In this document: one piece after another, positions 5,928-14,163 of the stretch
How positions within the stretch are numbered: the first letter of the stretch is position 1
Layout of the letters: each line of letters opens with the position of its first letter
Source: Candidatus Delongbacteria bacterium
Lineage (GTDB): Bacteria > CAIWAD01 > BS150m-G50
Length of the DNA: 15,188 bases
NCBI GenBank assembly: GCA_016784425.1
Contig: JADHUQ010000036.1
Location: 1-15,188, forward strand
Reading direction: 5' to 3'
Notes under the pieces: model-generated
Database searches by the model: none
What the model saw: only the letters and a program-made list of their open reading frames with translations
Told to the model about the DNA's origin: nothing
Translations under genes and position numbers: made by a program

Positions 5928-8558
5928 ATGCGACTTTTGTTCTTATTCCTATTGGCAGCTGTCTGTACCCTGTCAGCACAAGGTCAGCTCTTACTGCCAG
6001 ATTCGTTGGTCGCTGTCATTGACAGTGCCTGTGCCCAGTCGGGACTGACCCTGACGGAACTCGGCTTTGAAAAGAAATGGGTCGAAGATGACACCTTCCG
6101 GCTGAAGCTGGTGGAAGATATTCTGGATGAGCCGCTGCTCCTCGGATCCAGCGGGGACCACCTGGCCCGTGTGTTGACAGACACCCTGACACCCGGCCAG
6201 TACCTGCCCCTGTTAGCTGACGCGCTGGACACACCTCTCCCCGTTTCGGTCGGAGAGGTCGCTTCGCTGGAGACAGTTCTCCCGAATTCCCCCCCGGGTC
6301 TTAACATCTTCGTTGAACAGCTGGCCCTGGCAGACAAACTTCTGCAACAGTTTTATCAACAGCTTTCAGTTGTTGATCGGCGACAGATCCTCTATCAGGC
6401 TGTTTCAACCTGGAGCGAGGAAGAGGGGGGAAAATATGACGGCCTGCTCTACAAGCCACCACCGGAAAGTGACTCGCTGTTTGGTGATAACGGTTATGAC
6501 CTGCTCTATACTATAGCGGCCCGCACAGATCTGAGTCCGCTCCTTCAGGCTTTTCAACACTGTCTGACCGGCTTGGAAGCCATCAGTCGTGATACGGCTG
6601 ACTACACCCCCTTACAGCTGCCATGGTGCTCCAGCACTCCCTGGGGGAATATTCGTATCAGCACATTTTCCGACGAGGTTCATGAGGATACTGATTTTCT
6701 ATTGCTGATAGATCCCGGTGGTAATGACCGTTACCTGGCCGGAATACCGCGTGCCGTAGGTAGTGATACCTCCCCTGCACTCCAGTTCTGCCTTGATCTT
6801 ACCGGGGATGATCTGTATTACGCTGCGGGAACGGCAGTAAGCCAGGGCTCGGCTGTTCTGGGTCTGGCGGGACTCGTTGATTGCAGCGGTCGCGACACCT
6901 ATCTCGGAGACATGCACACACAGGGCAGCGCATTATTTGGCGGCGGATTGCTGCAGGACCGGGGAGGGGACGACATTTATCGCGCCGACTATTTTGCTCA
7001 GGGTGCCGGACACTTCGGCCTGGGACTACTGTTTGACGACTCCGGCGACGACTTGTATCACGCTGCCGCCTGGTGTCAGGGAATGGGGGGAACTTTCGGG
7101 GCTGGTGTTCTGGTAGATCGACGCGGAGACGACCGCTACAGCGCCGGAGGAGCCTATCTCCACAAACCACTGCGTCCCCAGGATTATCGTTCCTTCGCCC
7201 AGGGGTTTGCCATGGGTTATCGGGATCGCGCCGGGGGTGGGATCGGCCTGTTGTTTGATGGTGCGGGCAATGATTTCTACGATGCGGAAATCTACGCTCA
7301 GGGTTGCAGCTACTGGTACTCGCTGGGGATGTTGCTGGACTTTGCGGGTAATGATCACTACCAGGCAACCCAGTATGCCCAGGGCGCCGGCATCCACCTC
7401 TCCTGCGGGTTACTGGCGGACTGCTCCGGTGATGACCATTACTATTCCCGTTTTGGACCTTCACTTGGCACCGGGCATGATTACAGCGTCGGTATGCTGC
7501 TTGAGGGCTCCGGTAATGATAACTACATGGTTTCCGGTGGCATCGGTGTTTCATTGAGCAATTCTTTTGGACTCCTGCTGGACAGCTCCGGCGATGACAT
7601 GTACAGTTTCAGCGAGGTCTGGGGGCTGGGTGGCGTGCGTCACGGTCGCGGTTATGCTGGTATGGCGCTATTTCTCGACCTCGGCGGAGAGGATATCTAT
7701 CCTGCGGCTTCACCTGGCGGTAATGATTCCCTCTGGCGCCAGCACGATTATGGGATCGGCTGGGATCGCCCAGGCACCTTCTTGGCGGATGCAGCCAGCC
7801 CGCAAACGGCTGCAGATTCCTTATGGGGTGAGGAGACAATGCCACTCGACTCTCTCTGGGGAATAGCGATCGAATGGGGTGTGGGCGAGAACCGCATCCG
7901 GGTGCCAGCCGCCCGGAAGGCTCTGGCTTCACGAATTGAAGAGACAGTCCCTTTCCTGCGGGGAGAGCGCAAGCTCGACACCACCTCCGGCCTGACACGT
8001 CGTGCCCTGCAGGTTCTGGTCGACGAGGAACCGGAAGCGATGACACCCCTCCTGCTGGAAACACTGTCTGACAGCTCGAGCGACGCCCGGATCATGTCGC
8101 TGGGTCTACTGTCAGATACGCTGTTTACGTCTCACGCCGGTTTAGTTGCAGCGGGTATGGATACCCTTAAGGGTCGCGAGTTGCGTGTCGCACTTTTCGC
8201 ACTGGGGTCCATGCGCAGCGTATCACACCTTTCCCTGATCTCAGGCTATTTCAACTCCGACGAGGAGCAGTTGAGGTTGGCAGTTGTCAGAGCACTCGCA
8301 GCTACCCGGGCGCCGGCCGCGTTGCCCTGGCTGATGCAGGGTCTGCAGGATCCCATCTTTACGGTACGGTCTGCTGTGGTAGATTGCCTGGATCGCTTTC
8401 CGGTGAAGTCTGTTCTGCGGGATTTACCGGATGACACGCCCGCTTATGAGCGGAATTTAGTCCTCGGGAAGTGCCTGCAACGGGCACAGGAGGAAAGTAG
8501 CTGGTGGACGAGGTGGAGGATCAAAAGGCGGCAAAATGCATTGCCATCCGGGGGATAA
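5928..8558 (+). CDS. Secreted repeat protein: twelve D-x-x-G-x-D-x-Y repeats plus C-terminal HEAT-like repeats
   Basis: This is an 876-residue protein of unknown function. Residues 1-20 form a clear signal peptide ending in the AQGQ region, so it is exported. Residues about 21-250 are a helical, Leu-rich domain. From 262 to 591 the motif D-x-x-G-[ND]-D-x-Y recurs twelve times (starts at 262, 290, 318, 344, 370, 397, 444, 471, 498, 526, 552 and 584). Spacing is mostly 26-28 residues, with one 47-residue interval holding an insertion (about 408-432) and one of 32. Between motifs lie a frequent AQG and a GLLLD strand, giving a unit like D-GDD-Y-A-YAQG-G-G-LLLD. The regular acidic turns suggest a calcium-stabilised solenoid or beta-helix, but that is inference. 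Residues about 690-840 look like three or four HEAT repeats (alternating Leu/Ala helices with D and R at turns), and the C-terminus is basic. The ATG at 5928 has GGAAG upstream. It meets dnaG tail to tail with 2 bp between stops. Role possibilities are a periplasmic or surface scaffold; no catalytic motif was seen. Confidence 0.85.
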   Translation: MRLLFLFLLAAVCTLSAQGQLLLPDSLVAVIDSACAQSGLTLTELGFEKKWVEDDTFRLKLVEDILDEPLLLGSSGDHLARVLTDTLTPGQYLPLLADALDTPLPVSVGEVASLETVLPNSPPGLNIFVEQLALADKLLQQFYQQLSVVDRRQILYQAVSTWSEEEGGKYDGLLYKPPPESDSLFGDNGYDLLYTIAARTDLSPLLQAFQHCLTGLEAISRDTADYTPLQLPWCSSTPWGNIRISTFSDEVHEDTDFLLLIDPGGNDRYLAGIPRAVGSDTSPALQFCLDLTGDDLYYAAGTAVSQGSAVLGLAGLVDCSGRDTYLGDMHTQGSALFGGGLLQDRGGDDIYRADYFAQGAGHFGLGLLFDDSGDDLYHAAAWCQGMGGTFGAGVLVDRRGDDRYSAGGAYLHKPLRPQDYRSFAQGFAMGYRDRAGGGIGLLFDGAGNDFYDAEIYAQGCSYWYSLGMLLDFAGNDHYQATQYAQGAGIHLSCGLLADCSGDDHYYSRFGPSLGTGHDYSVGMLLEGSGNDNYMVSGGIGVSLSNSFGLLLDSSGDDMYSFSEVWGLGGVRHGRGYAGMALFLDLGGEDIYPAASPGGNDSLWRQHDYGIGWDRPGTFLADAASPQTAADSLWGEETMPLDSLWGIAIEWGVGENRIRVPAARKALASRIEETVPFLRGERKLDTTSGLTRRALQVLVDEEPEAMTPLLLETLSDSSSDARIMSLGLLSDTLFTSHAGLVAAGMDTLKGRELRVALFALGSMRSVSHLSLISGYFNSDEEQLRLAVVRALAATRAPAALPWLMQGLQDPIFTVRSAVVDCLDRFPVKSVLRDLPDDTPAYERNLVLGKCLQRAQEESSWWTRWRIKRRQNALPSGG
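6711..7700 (+). repeat. Coding tandem repeat, twelve units of about 27 codons
   Basis: These are the in-frame repeats of the exported protein, with each unit centred on D-x-x-G-x-D-x-Y. The units share protein motifs but differ freely in DNA, so they are old and diverged rather than recently amplified. The best-kept units are residues 344-404 and 444-505. Confidence 0.8.
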
Positions 8559-8560
8559 TT

Positions 8561-10393
8561 TCAACTGCTGGAATTCCCGGAAGCGAGTTGTCGTCGTTGC
8601 TGCTCCAGCTCCTGAATCCGTTGCAGCAGCTCGTTGTTTGTCTCAGAGCCGTTCTGCTCTTTGTCCAATCTGAGTCGGAGTTTTTTGACTTCAGCCTGTA
8701 TAAAACGTTCCTGGAGCGCCCTCAGATGATCTTGAAACTCCTGCCGATCCCGGGGGAGCGGATTTCGATGCAAGTGCTCCAGAAGAAACAGTTGTGCTTT
8801 TGGTTCCTGGAAAACGGCACGCAATGTATCGTCGTTGAGACCTTTAGCTCCATTCAACTCAATCAGTTTCTGCAGGGCTTCACGCAACCCGCTATGCAGG
8901 ATCCAGCGCAGTAGATCCGCCTGCTCTATTTCAACCCGCAACTCGGGATTACTCAGGTACATCTCGAGAATCCGCTTGGCCGGCTGGTGCTCATGACCGG
9001 TCGGAGTGGCTCCAGCTCCGTCTATTTCAGCTGCCGGCTTTCCCTGTGTCGTGGCAGAGCGAAACATCTTACGCAACTGCTCTTTCAACACCTCCGCCTC
9101 CACACCGGAAAACCGGGCCAGTCGTTGCAGGATCTGCTGCTGCTCAAACAGGTCCTCGATCAACGCTACGGTTTTCAACAATGACTGCACAAAGGCGCTG
9201 AACTGTCGGGGTGTTGCATCCGGTATTTCCCGGTTGAAACGCTCCAACCGCCAGGCAAAAATGTCCTGCTTCCCCTGGAGTAGTTTCTCAAAGTCATCCT
9301 CGCTGCGGTTGCGAATGAAGGAGTCGGGATCCTCGCCAGCAGGCAATTGGGCTACGGTTACCTCCAGTCCTGCGGTGAGCAGCAGATCAGCACCACGTGC
9401 CGCTGCGTCACTACCGGCTACATCGGCATCGTAGAGCAAGGTTACTCTGTCGGTATACCGTTTTAACAGAAACGCCTGTTCTCGTGTCAAAGCCGTTCCC
9501 ATCGAGGCTACCGTGTTGCGTAAATCGAACTGGTAAAGCGCAATCACATCCATATAGCCTTCTACCATGAGGGCATATCCCGCTTTGCGGATCCCCCCCC
9601 GGTTCTGGTATAGTCCATACAGTTCGCGGCTTTTGTGATACAGGGGATGCTCGGCGGAGTTTATATATTTGGGTGCATCTTCATCAGCGCCAGGTAGCAC
9701 GCGTCCACCGAAAGCAATTATCTTACCCGAGAGATTCAGGAGCGGAAACATCAGGCGGTTACGGAACACATCATAAAGTGTGTCATGCTGGCTACGGGCA
9801 AAGAGCATCGTCTTTAGCAGGACCTGCTCGCTGTACTTTTCCTGCCGCACCCGCTGCAGCAGATTGTCCCAGCCGGTGGGCGCCAGTCCTACCTGGAAAT
9901 CAGCCAGGGTGGCATCATCGATTCCGCGTGCCCGGACATAGGCTGCTACACCGGCTCCGGACTGTTCCGGGTCTGTCTTTTGCTCCACCTGCATTGCCTG
10001 CAGAATCTGCTCCCGGTAGAACCGCCCTGCCAGAGCGTAAAGGTGACGCAGTTGTTCTTTCTCGCCACGCTGTTCCGGTGAGGGACCATCGCCACGCTGG
10101 TAACGAACCGCTACCCCCGCCTGTCCGGCAAGGAACTCTACCGCTTCCGGGTAGCTCATCCCCTCGTACTGCATAATGAAGCTGAACACATCACCGGAGG
10201 CGCCGCAGCCAAAACACTTGAAAATCCGTTTCTCCGGTGAAACCATGAAGGAGGGGGTTTTCTCTTCGTGAAAGGGGCACCGTCCCTTAAGATTAGCGCC
10301 GGAACGTTTCAGCTCCAGATAGCGGGAAATCAGCTGACCGACATCAAGCTGCTCCCTTATCTGTTCGATCACTTCCGGTTCGATGTATGGCAT
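8561..10393 (-). CDS. dnaG: DNA primase DnaG
   Basis: This protein synthesises RNA primers for Okazaki fragments and origin firing, working with the DnaB helicase. The 610-residue length is typical. The N-terminal CHC2 zinc finger has C39, H42, C60 and C63 (CPFH ... CFGC). The catalytic core includes RNRLMFPL (211-218), FGGR (228-231) and YINSAEHPLYHKS. The Toprim fold follows with the acidic residues of EGYMD (278-282) and DAD (322-324), then GEDPDSFI (353-360). The C-terminal portion (about 470-610) is helical, as expected for the DnaB-binding domain, and ends in a coiled-coil-like tract rich in Gln, Glu and Arg with a Ser tail. The ATG at 10393 follows AAGGAA with good spacing. It lies 38 bp downstream of mutS2 on the same strand, so it is probably in that operon. 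The frequent partner rpoD is not next; a convergent gene follows instead. Confidence 0.98.
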   Translation of the reverse strand: MPYIEPEVIEQIREQLDVGQLISRYLELKRSGANLKGRCPFHEEKTPSFMVSPEKRIFKCFGCGASGDVFSFIMQYEGMSYPEAVEFLAGQAGVAVRYQRGDGPSPEQRGEKEQLRHLYALAGRFYREQILQAMQVEQKTDPEQSGAGVAAYVRARGIDDATLADFQVGLAPTGWDNLLQRVRQEKYSEQVLLKTMLFARSQHDTLYDVFRNRLMFPLLNLSGKIIAFGGRVLPGADEDAPKYINSAEHPLYHKSRELYGLYQNRGGIRKAGYALMVEGYMDVIALYQFDLRNTVASMGTALTREQAFLLKRYTDRVTLLYDADVAGSDAAARGADLLLTAGLEVTVAQLPAGEDPDSFIRNRSEDDFEKLLQGKQDIFAWRLERFNREIPDATPRQFSAFVQSLLKTVALIEDLFEQQQILQRLARFSGVEAEVLKEQLRKMFRSATTQGKPAAEIDGAGATPTGHEHQPAKRILEMYLSNPELRVEIEQADLLRWILHSGLREALQKLIELNGAKGLNDDTLRAVFQEPKAQLFLLEHLHRNPLPRDRQEFQDHLRALQERFIQAEVKKLRLRLDKEQNGSETNNELLQRIQELEQQRRQLASGNSSS

Positions 10394-10431
10394 TGCGTTC
10401 CTTACCAGGAAACTGGACGCCCGCCGAGCGC

Positions 10432-12783
10432 CTAGTCACAACCCTTGAGCGTTACTACTGTGATGCCATCCCCCCCCTCTGGGAGTGTGCCCCGACGAAA
10501 CTGCTTCACCTGGTGCATGGTTTTCAGGTACTTGTGGATGTTTTCCCGCAGCACACCTGTTCCCTTGCCGTGTAAAAGAGTCACCTCCAGCAGATCATTC
10601 ATCAGGCAATTATCCAGATAGGCGTCGATCCTCTCCAGTGCATCTTCAACCATCATTCCACGCAGGTCTACCGTTGGCAGGCTTTGCGTAGAGTAGCTAC
10701 CACCGGCACCCCGTCCTCGCTTCTTCTCATCAGGTGGCGCTGCCTCTGCGGCGATATCGCTGATTGCGAAGGTCATTTTGAAGCGTCCGGATTGACCGAC
10801 CAGTGTTCCAGAGCTTTCATCCAGGGAGATGATCTGCACCGGTTCTGAGATATCAGTGATACGCACCCAGTCTCCCTTGTGGAAACTGGTGCGCTGCTCC
10901 TGCCGCCCGCCTCGTTGCAGCTTCTCAAGTCTGTGTTCCGTAGTCGCTCTTTTGCTCTCCAGCCGGGACCGGGCCGCTTTTACCACCTCGTTATTAGCTG
11001 TCCCGGCGCGTATTTCCCGGATAGTATTCTCTATCTCGCGGTTGGACTCCGCCAGGATCCGTTTGGACTCTTCCAGCGCCTGGCGTTTGATATCGCGTGT
11101 CTCGCTCCGCACCCCCTTGAGTTTCTGTTTGTACTCTGCCAGCAGCGATTCCAGCTCGATTTCACGAGCCTTGACCCGGGTGTGTTTGGTCTGGTAGATC
11201 TGCATGCGTCGTCGCAGAGAAGTAATCAGTTTCTCCAGCGATTTCTGCTCGGTGCCCATAAAGAAGCGGGAACGATCGACGATATGCTTGGGTGCGCCCA
11301 TTCTCTCCGCGATCTCCAGCGCGTAACTGGACCCGGGCACCTCGGGTATAAACTGGAAAGTGGGTTCTATCCGCTCTTCTGCAAACGACATCGAGCCGTT
11401 ACTGATATTGGGTTCCTCGTGAGCATACGCTTTCAGTCCGCCGAGATGCGTGGTGATGACAGTCAGGCCGGGGCTCTGCAGCAGTCGTTCCATGATGGCT
11501 TTCGCCAGTGCGGTGCCTGCCTCCGGATCGGTACCGGAACCCATCTCGTCGATCAGGAAGAGCGCGGTGTCACGTGTGTGTTGAACCATCCGCATAATAC
11601 GCTGCATGTGGGAGGAAAAAGTGGACAGGTCATTATCGATTGATTGCTCGTCACCAATGTCACTGAATACAGCTGTAAAGAAAGGTATCCGGCTCTCAGG
11701 TGAGACCGGCAATGGTAATCCGCACCTGGCCATCACCGCCAGCAGGCCGATTGTTTTCAACGCAACCGTCTTGCCACCAGCGTTGGGTCCGCTGATCAGC
11801 AGCATGCGGGTACGACCACCCAGCTCCAGGTCCAAAGGGACTACCTCCTGCTTTTCCAGCAGCAGGGGATGGCGGGCCTGCTTTACCACCAGGTGCATTT
11901 TATCGGTAACAACCGGTGCGCATCCTTTGAGATGACGTCCGTACCGAGCCTTAGCGTTGAGAAAATCCAACCGATGCAGCCGTTCTACCGCCAACTTCAG
12001 CTGTGGCAGCAGCTCCCTCAAGCGTTCGGTAAAATCCCGCAGCAACCGGGCAATTTCCTGCTGTTCCTGTCCCCGTAGCCGCTGCAGCTGGTTGCCGGCT
12101 TCCACTGCTTCTTTCGGTTCGATGAAAACCGTGGCACCACTATCCGACTGGTCTATGATGATTCCCTGTAACCTGCCGCGCATGTTCTCCCGTACCGGGA
12201 TGGTCAGGTGGCCATTGCGGAAGCTGACCAGATTCTCCCGAGCCACCTGCTGCCGCGTCAACTGCTCCGCCAGACTGGCCATACGTTTCTCCAGCTGGCG
12301 CTGCTCCTTCTTCATGGTACGGCGAATATCGTTCAGTGCACGGGAAGCGGTGTCGAGAATCTCACCCTCCGGATCTGCAATCCTGTCGATGGCTCGCAGC
12401 TGGTCGCTGAAATCAGCCAGATCATCCAACAGTGGGCCGATCAACGGAAAAGATGCACGCTGTTTAACGACATGTTTTCCCAGGTGGCTGGACATCGCCA
12501 ATACGATATGCAGATGCCGCAGTTGCTCACCTGTCAGAAAGCCACCTGCGGTCGCCAGGATTTTCAACTCCTCCGTGGCGGGGTGCAAATCGGAAAGAGC
12601 CAATCCGCCCTGGTTCTCTAGTATCTCCATCATCTCAGCCAGACAAGCTGCTTCCGACTGGACAGCCTCGATATCCGGTAACGGTTGCAACCGCAGGAGT
12701 TGCTCACGGGTAAGCGGAGATGCAGCCCGCTCGGCAGTGTTGCTGAGTATACGCTCGAAAGCGAGCGCCTGGTGTAGTGTCAT
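10432..12783 (-). CDS. mutS2: MutS2 endonuclease/ATPase with C-terminal Smr domain
   Basis: This is a MutS-family ATPase that acts on branched DNA (and in some bacteria on collided ribosomes) and carries an Smr nuclease domain. From the chosen start it has 783 residues, the normal size. In this numbering the Walker A motif GPNAGGKT is at 332-339 and Walker B LIDEMGSGTD at about 410-419, followed by TTHLGGLK. A long charged coiled coil spans about 510-630, then a basic linker. The Smr domain runs from VDLRG (about 705) with HGKGTG at 738-743. The frame is open to an ATG at 12876 that would add 31 residues. I prefer 12783 because the family normally starts a few residues before the LEF-K-IL-like segment (here LAFERIL), and GGA lies 7 nt upstream; the 12876 start has GGGAG only 3 nt away. 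There is no mismatch-recognition domain I, as expected for MutS2. dnaG follows in the same direction. Confidence 0.95.
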   Translation of the reverse strand: MTLHQALAFERILSNTAERAASPLTREQLLRLQPLPDIEAVQSEAACLAEMMEILENQGGLALSDLHPATEELKILATAGGFLTGEQLRHLHIVLAMSSHLGKHVVKQRASFPLIGPLLDDLADFSDQLRAIDRIADPEGEILDTASRALNDIRRTMKKEQRQLEKRMASLAEQLTRQQVARENLVSFRNGHLTIPVRENMRGRLQGIIIDQSDSGATVFIEPKEAVEAGNQLQRLRGQEQQEIARLLRDFTERLRELLPQLKLAVERLHRLDFLNAKARYGRHLKGCAPVVTDKMHLVVKQARHPLLLEKQEVVPLDLELGGRTRMLLISGPNAGGKTVALKTIGLLAVMARCGLPLPVSPESRIPFFTAVFSDIGDEQSIDNDLSTFSSHMQRIMRMVQHTRDTALFLIDEMGSGTDPEAGTALAKAIMERLLQSPGLTVITTHLGGLKAYAHEEPNISNGSMSFAEERIEPTFQFIPEVPGSSYALEIAERMGAPKHIVDRSRFFMGTEQKSLEKLITSLRRRMQIYQTKHTRVKAREIELESLLAEYKQKLKGVRSETRDIKRQALEESKRILAESNREIENTIREIRAGTANNEVVKAARSRLESKRATTEHRLEKLQRGGRQEQRTSFHKGDWVRITDISEPVQIISLDESSGTLVGQSGRFKMTFAISDIAAEAAPPDEKKRGRGAGGSYSTQSLPTVDLRGMMVEDALERIDAYLDNCLMNDLLEVTLLHGKGTGVLRENIHKYLKTMHQVKQFRRGTLPEGGDGITVVTLKGCD

Positions 12784-12905
12784 CAGATATTCCGAGTCGT
12801 GGTTTCTGTCCTGCGTCCGGAGCAATGGTCTGATCGTACCGATCTCCGATCTTGAAATATATGAAATCGTCGCCATTAACTCCCAGTTTTCATCAAACGA
12901 AGATT

Positions 12906-12914
12906 TGTATCACA
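12906..12914. other. Intergenic copy of the recurrent 9-mer upstream of mutS2
   Basis: On the minus strand this reads TGTGATACA followed by AAT, 30 bp before the 12876 ATG and about 120 bp before the preferred mutS2 start. It could act as an extended -10 (TGT-GATACA), but no TTGACA-like hexamer sits 16-18 nt upstream. It is flanked by a direct repeat of CGAAG on each side on the plus strand. Confidence 0.4.
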
Positions 12915-12969
12915 CGAAGTCAGGAGTGAGGATAGTTACTGCAGGCCGGTGTTTGTGTCGACAAGACGG

Positions 12970-12998
12970 TTGTTGAGCTGCCAGGGGTTTACTACATT
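12970..12998 (+). promoter_or_regulatory. Candidate promoter of the small membrane protein gene
   Basis: TTGTTG (12970-12975) and TACATT (12993-12998) are separated by 17 nt and lie 35 bp before the start codon at 13034. Each hexamer matches the sigma-70 consensus only partly, so this is a weak call. Confidence 0.3.
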
Positions 12999-13033
12999 TC
13001 AACTACGACATTGGTTCGACACAGGAGGCGGAA

Positions 13034-13216
13034 ATGAATGTTACTCCCCCACCACGCTGGCTCTTTACGATACTGGCAGGCGGAGGTCTCTGGGCGTCCG
13101 GTGTTTATCTCGGTCTTTCTGCGGACGGAGGAGCCACTACGGCGACAGTTATCAAGGCAATTGTCTACGGCGCCTTCGGTCTGGTAATGCTGTGGGGCGC
13201 CTTAGGAAAGCGTTGA
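13034..13216 (+). CDS. Small two-helix membrane protein, 60 aa, function unknown
   Basis: The start is well supported: ATG at 13034 with AGGAGG 5 nt upstream. After MNVTPPPR the protein has two hydrophobic segments (about residues 9-27 and 38-56) joined by a short polar loop SADGGATT, and it ends GKR, so it is very likely an inner-membrane hairpin. I recognise no family. The next reading frame (the broken FGE gene) begins 1 bp after its stop, so the two were probably translated together. Other small membrane proteins of this shape serve as accessory subunits, but nothing here identifies a partner. Confidence 0.75.
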   Translation: MNVTPPPRWLFTILAGGGLWASGVYLGLSADGGATTATVIKAIVYGAFGLVMLWGALGKR

Positions 13217-13217
13217 G

Positions 13218-13540
13218 ATGAACAGCTGGTTTTTGTGGTGGTTGTGCTTCCTGTTGCTGCCCCGGGCTGCGGCTGGACAGGACCACGCTTTTCTCCCTGG
13301 GTAGCGCTCGGTCTGCCGGTATGACATTTATTCCGGGTGGCGAGTTCCAGATGGGTATTACTGAGGAGGAGCTGGTTTTGCTGGCAGCCTGGTACTACAC
13401 CCGTCGGCAACTTCCCATCAAACGATTTGGGATTGAACGACATGATGGTAATGTGTCAGAATGATGTGCTAATGGAGGTCTCCATTACACCGGCGGGTTG
13501 GCCGAGCAATGGCTGTCACAAACTGCTGTCTCTTGGCTGA
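13218..13540 (+). pseudogene. Broken formylglycine-generating enzyme (FGE/SUMF1) domain gene
   Basis: This is the remnant of an exported protein with the SUMF1/FGE fold, spread over different frames. ATG 13218 encodes a signal peptide (MNSWFLWWLCFLLLPRAAAG) but hits TAG at 13302-13304. One frame over, 13321 onward gives the classic domain start MTFIPGGEFQMG followed by ITEEEL. From about 13373 the homology jumps to another frame, CWQPGTTPVGNFPSNDLGLNDM (to 13444). That is the segment just before the C-terminal signature, so the central part of the domain is deleted. GNVSE (13447-13461) is in the earlier frame, and the next codon is TGA where the family has TGG (GNV-EWC). At least two frameshifts, an internal deletion and one nonsense change are therefore visible. 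Beyond about 13470 similarity cannot be followed. Intact members often act as secreted lipoproteins or modification enzymes; this copy cannot fold. Confidence 0.65.
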
Positions 13541-13589
13541 AGGTGAGGATTCATTTACGCCACTGACCATCTGAAACCAGGAGACTGCG

Positions 13590-13937
13590 ATGACCGGTGC
13601 CTGTGGAATTGACTGCGACTGTTGTCCGATCTTCAATGCTACCCATGATCGCGAGCTGGCTGAGGAGCTGGCCTCACAGTGGTGTCAGGATGGACATGAA
13701 GATGCATCCCCGGACTGGTTTCACTGTGAGGGTTGTCACGCCGCGGATGACGAGGTCTGGAGTAGTGACTGCGCCATCCGGGAGTGTTGTATCAACGCAC
13801 GTGGATTGGAAACTTGCGCACAGTGTGCGGCTTTTCCCTGTGATACAATTTTGAGTTTTGAGTGCGACGGAATTCCCCATCACCAGGCGGCAGTCGAGAG
13901 GTTACGTCAACAGGCAGAACGTCTGCACGGAAGTTGA
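13590..13937 (+). CDS. Cys-rich DUF3795-type protein
   Basis: This is a 115-residue cytoplasmic protein with 14 cysteines, resembling the DUF3795 family of small Cys-rich proteins of unknown function, presumed metal binders. The pattern visible is CGIDCDCC (5-12), an aromatic-acidic helix, C-GC (46-49), a W followed by SSDCAIRECC (58-67), GLETCAQCAAFPC (72-84) and a late Cys at 92. C-x-x-C and C-x-x-x-C pairs suggest zinc or Fe-S binding. There is no signal peptide. The start ATG at 13590 has AGGAGA upstream with suitable spacing. It follows the broken FGE gene by about 50 bp and may share the transcript that starts before 13034. Confidence 0.8.
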   Translation: MTGACGIDCDCCPIFNATHDRELAEELASQWCQDGHEDASPDWFHCEGCHAADDEVWSSDCAIRECCINARGLETCAQCAAFPCDTILSFECDGIPHHQAAVERLRQQAERLHGS

Positions 13938-14086
13938 GGCTGGCCCCGCCCCAATCGTTGCCGACGGATATTGCGACCGCTTCACACCTATTTCAAACCA
14001 ATTGAGATACCTCCGGATGAACTTTCAGTACCTTTTACTCTGAAGTCGCATCTTCCAAAACCGCTTGATTTGCGGCTCGTCTCGGC

Positions 14087-14116
14087 GGTATCGTCTTATA
14101 CTGATTGATCGATACC
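14087..14116. promoter_or_regulatory. Inverted repeat around a TATACT hexamer, possible operator/-10
   Basis: GGTATCG (14087-14093) and CGATACC (14110-14116) are a perfect 7-bp inverted repeat. The 16-nt spacer contains TATACT (14097-14102), a good -10 hexamer, about 60 bp upstream of the membrane-protein start at 14164. No -35 is seen at 16-18 nt. It could be an operator over a promoter or a weak hairpin; it lacks a T-run, so a terminator is less likely. Confidence 0.3.
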
Positions 14117-14163
14117 TTTGAAAAATTCTGAGCAGACCATCACAGAAGACTGAGAGGTTCACC

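Noticed and set aside
6799..7554. Minus-strand open frame of 251 codons inside the repeat-protein gene
   Set aside because: Low-complexity Arg/His/Pro-rich translation, antisense to a protein with clear periodic motifs and a signal peptide.
6711..7700. RTX-type calcium-binding toxin repeats
   Set aside because: The units are about 27 residues with one GxDxY turn each, not tandem 9-residue GGxGxDxxx repeats, and there is an N-terminal signal peptide rather than a type I secretion C-terminus.
10879..11643. Plus-strand open frame of 254 codons opposite mutS2
   Set aside because: Antisense to the Walker motifs and coiled coil of MutS2; no recognisable domain or start signal.
11957..12976. Long plus-strand open frame (339 codons) opposite mutS2
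   Set aside because: It is Ser/Arg-rich with no domain pattern, lies antisense to a clearly conserved gene, and has no ribosome site; it is a by-product of mutS2 codon use.
13010..13022. tRNA T-loop-like string GGTTCGAC
   Set aside because: No paired T-stem, no acceptor stem and no anticodon arm around it; it is just before a strong ribosome site.
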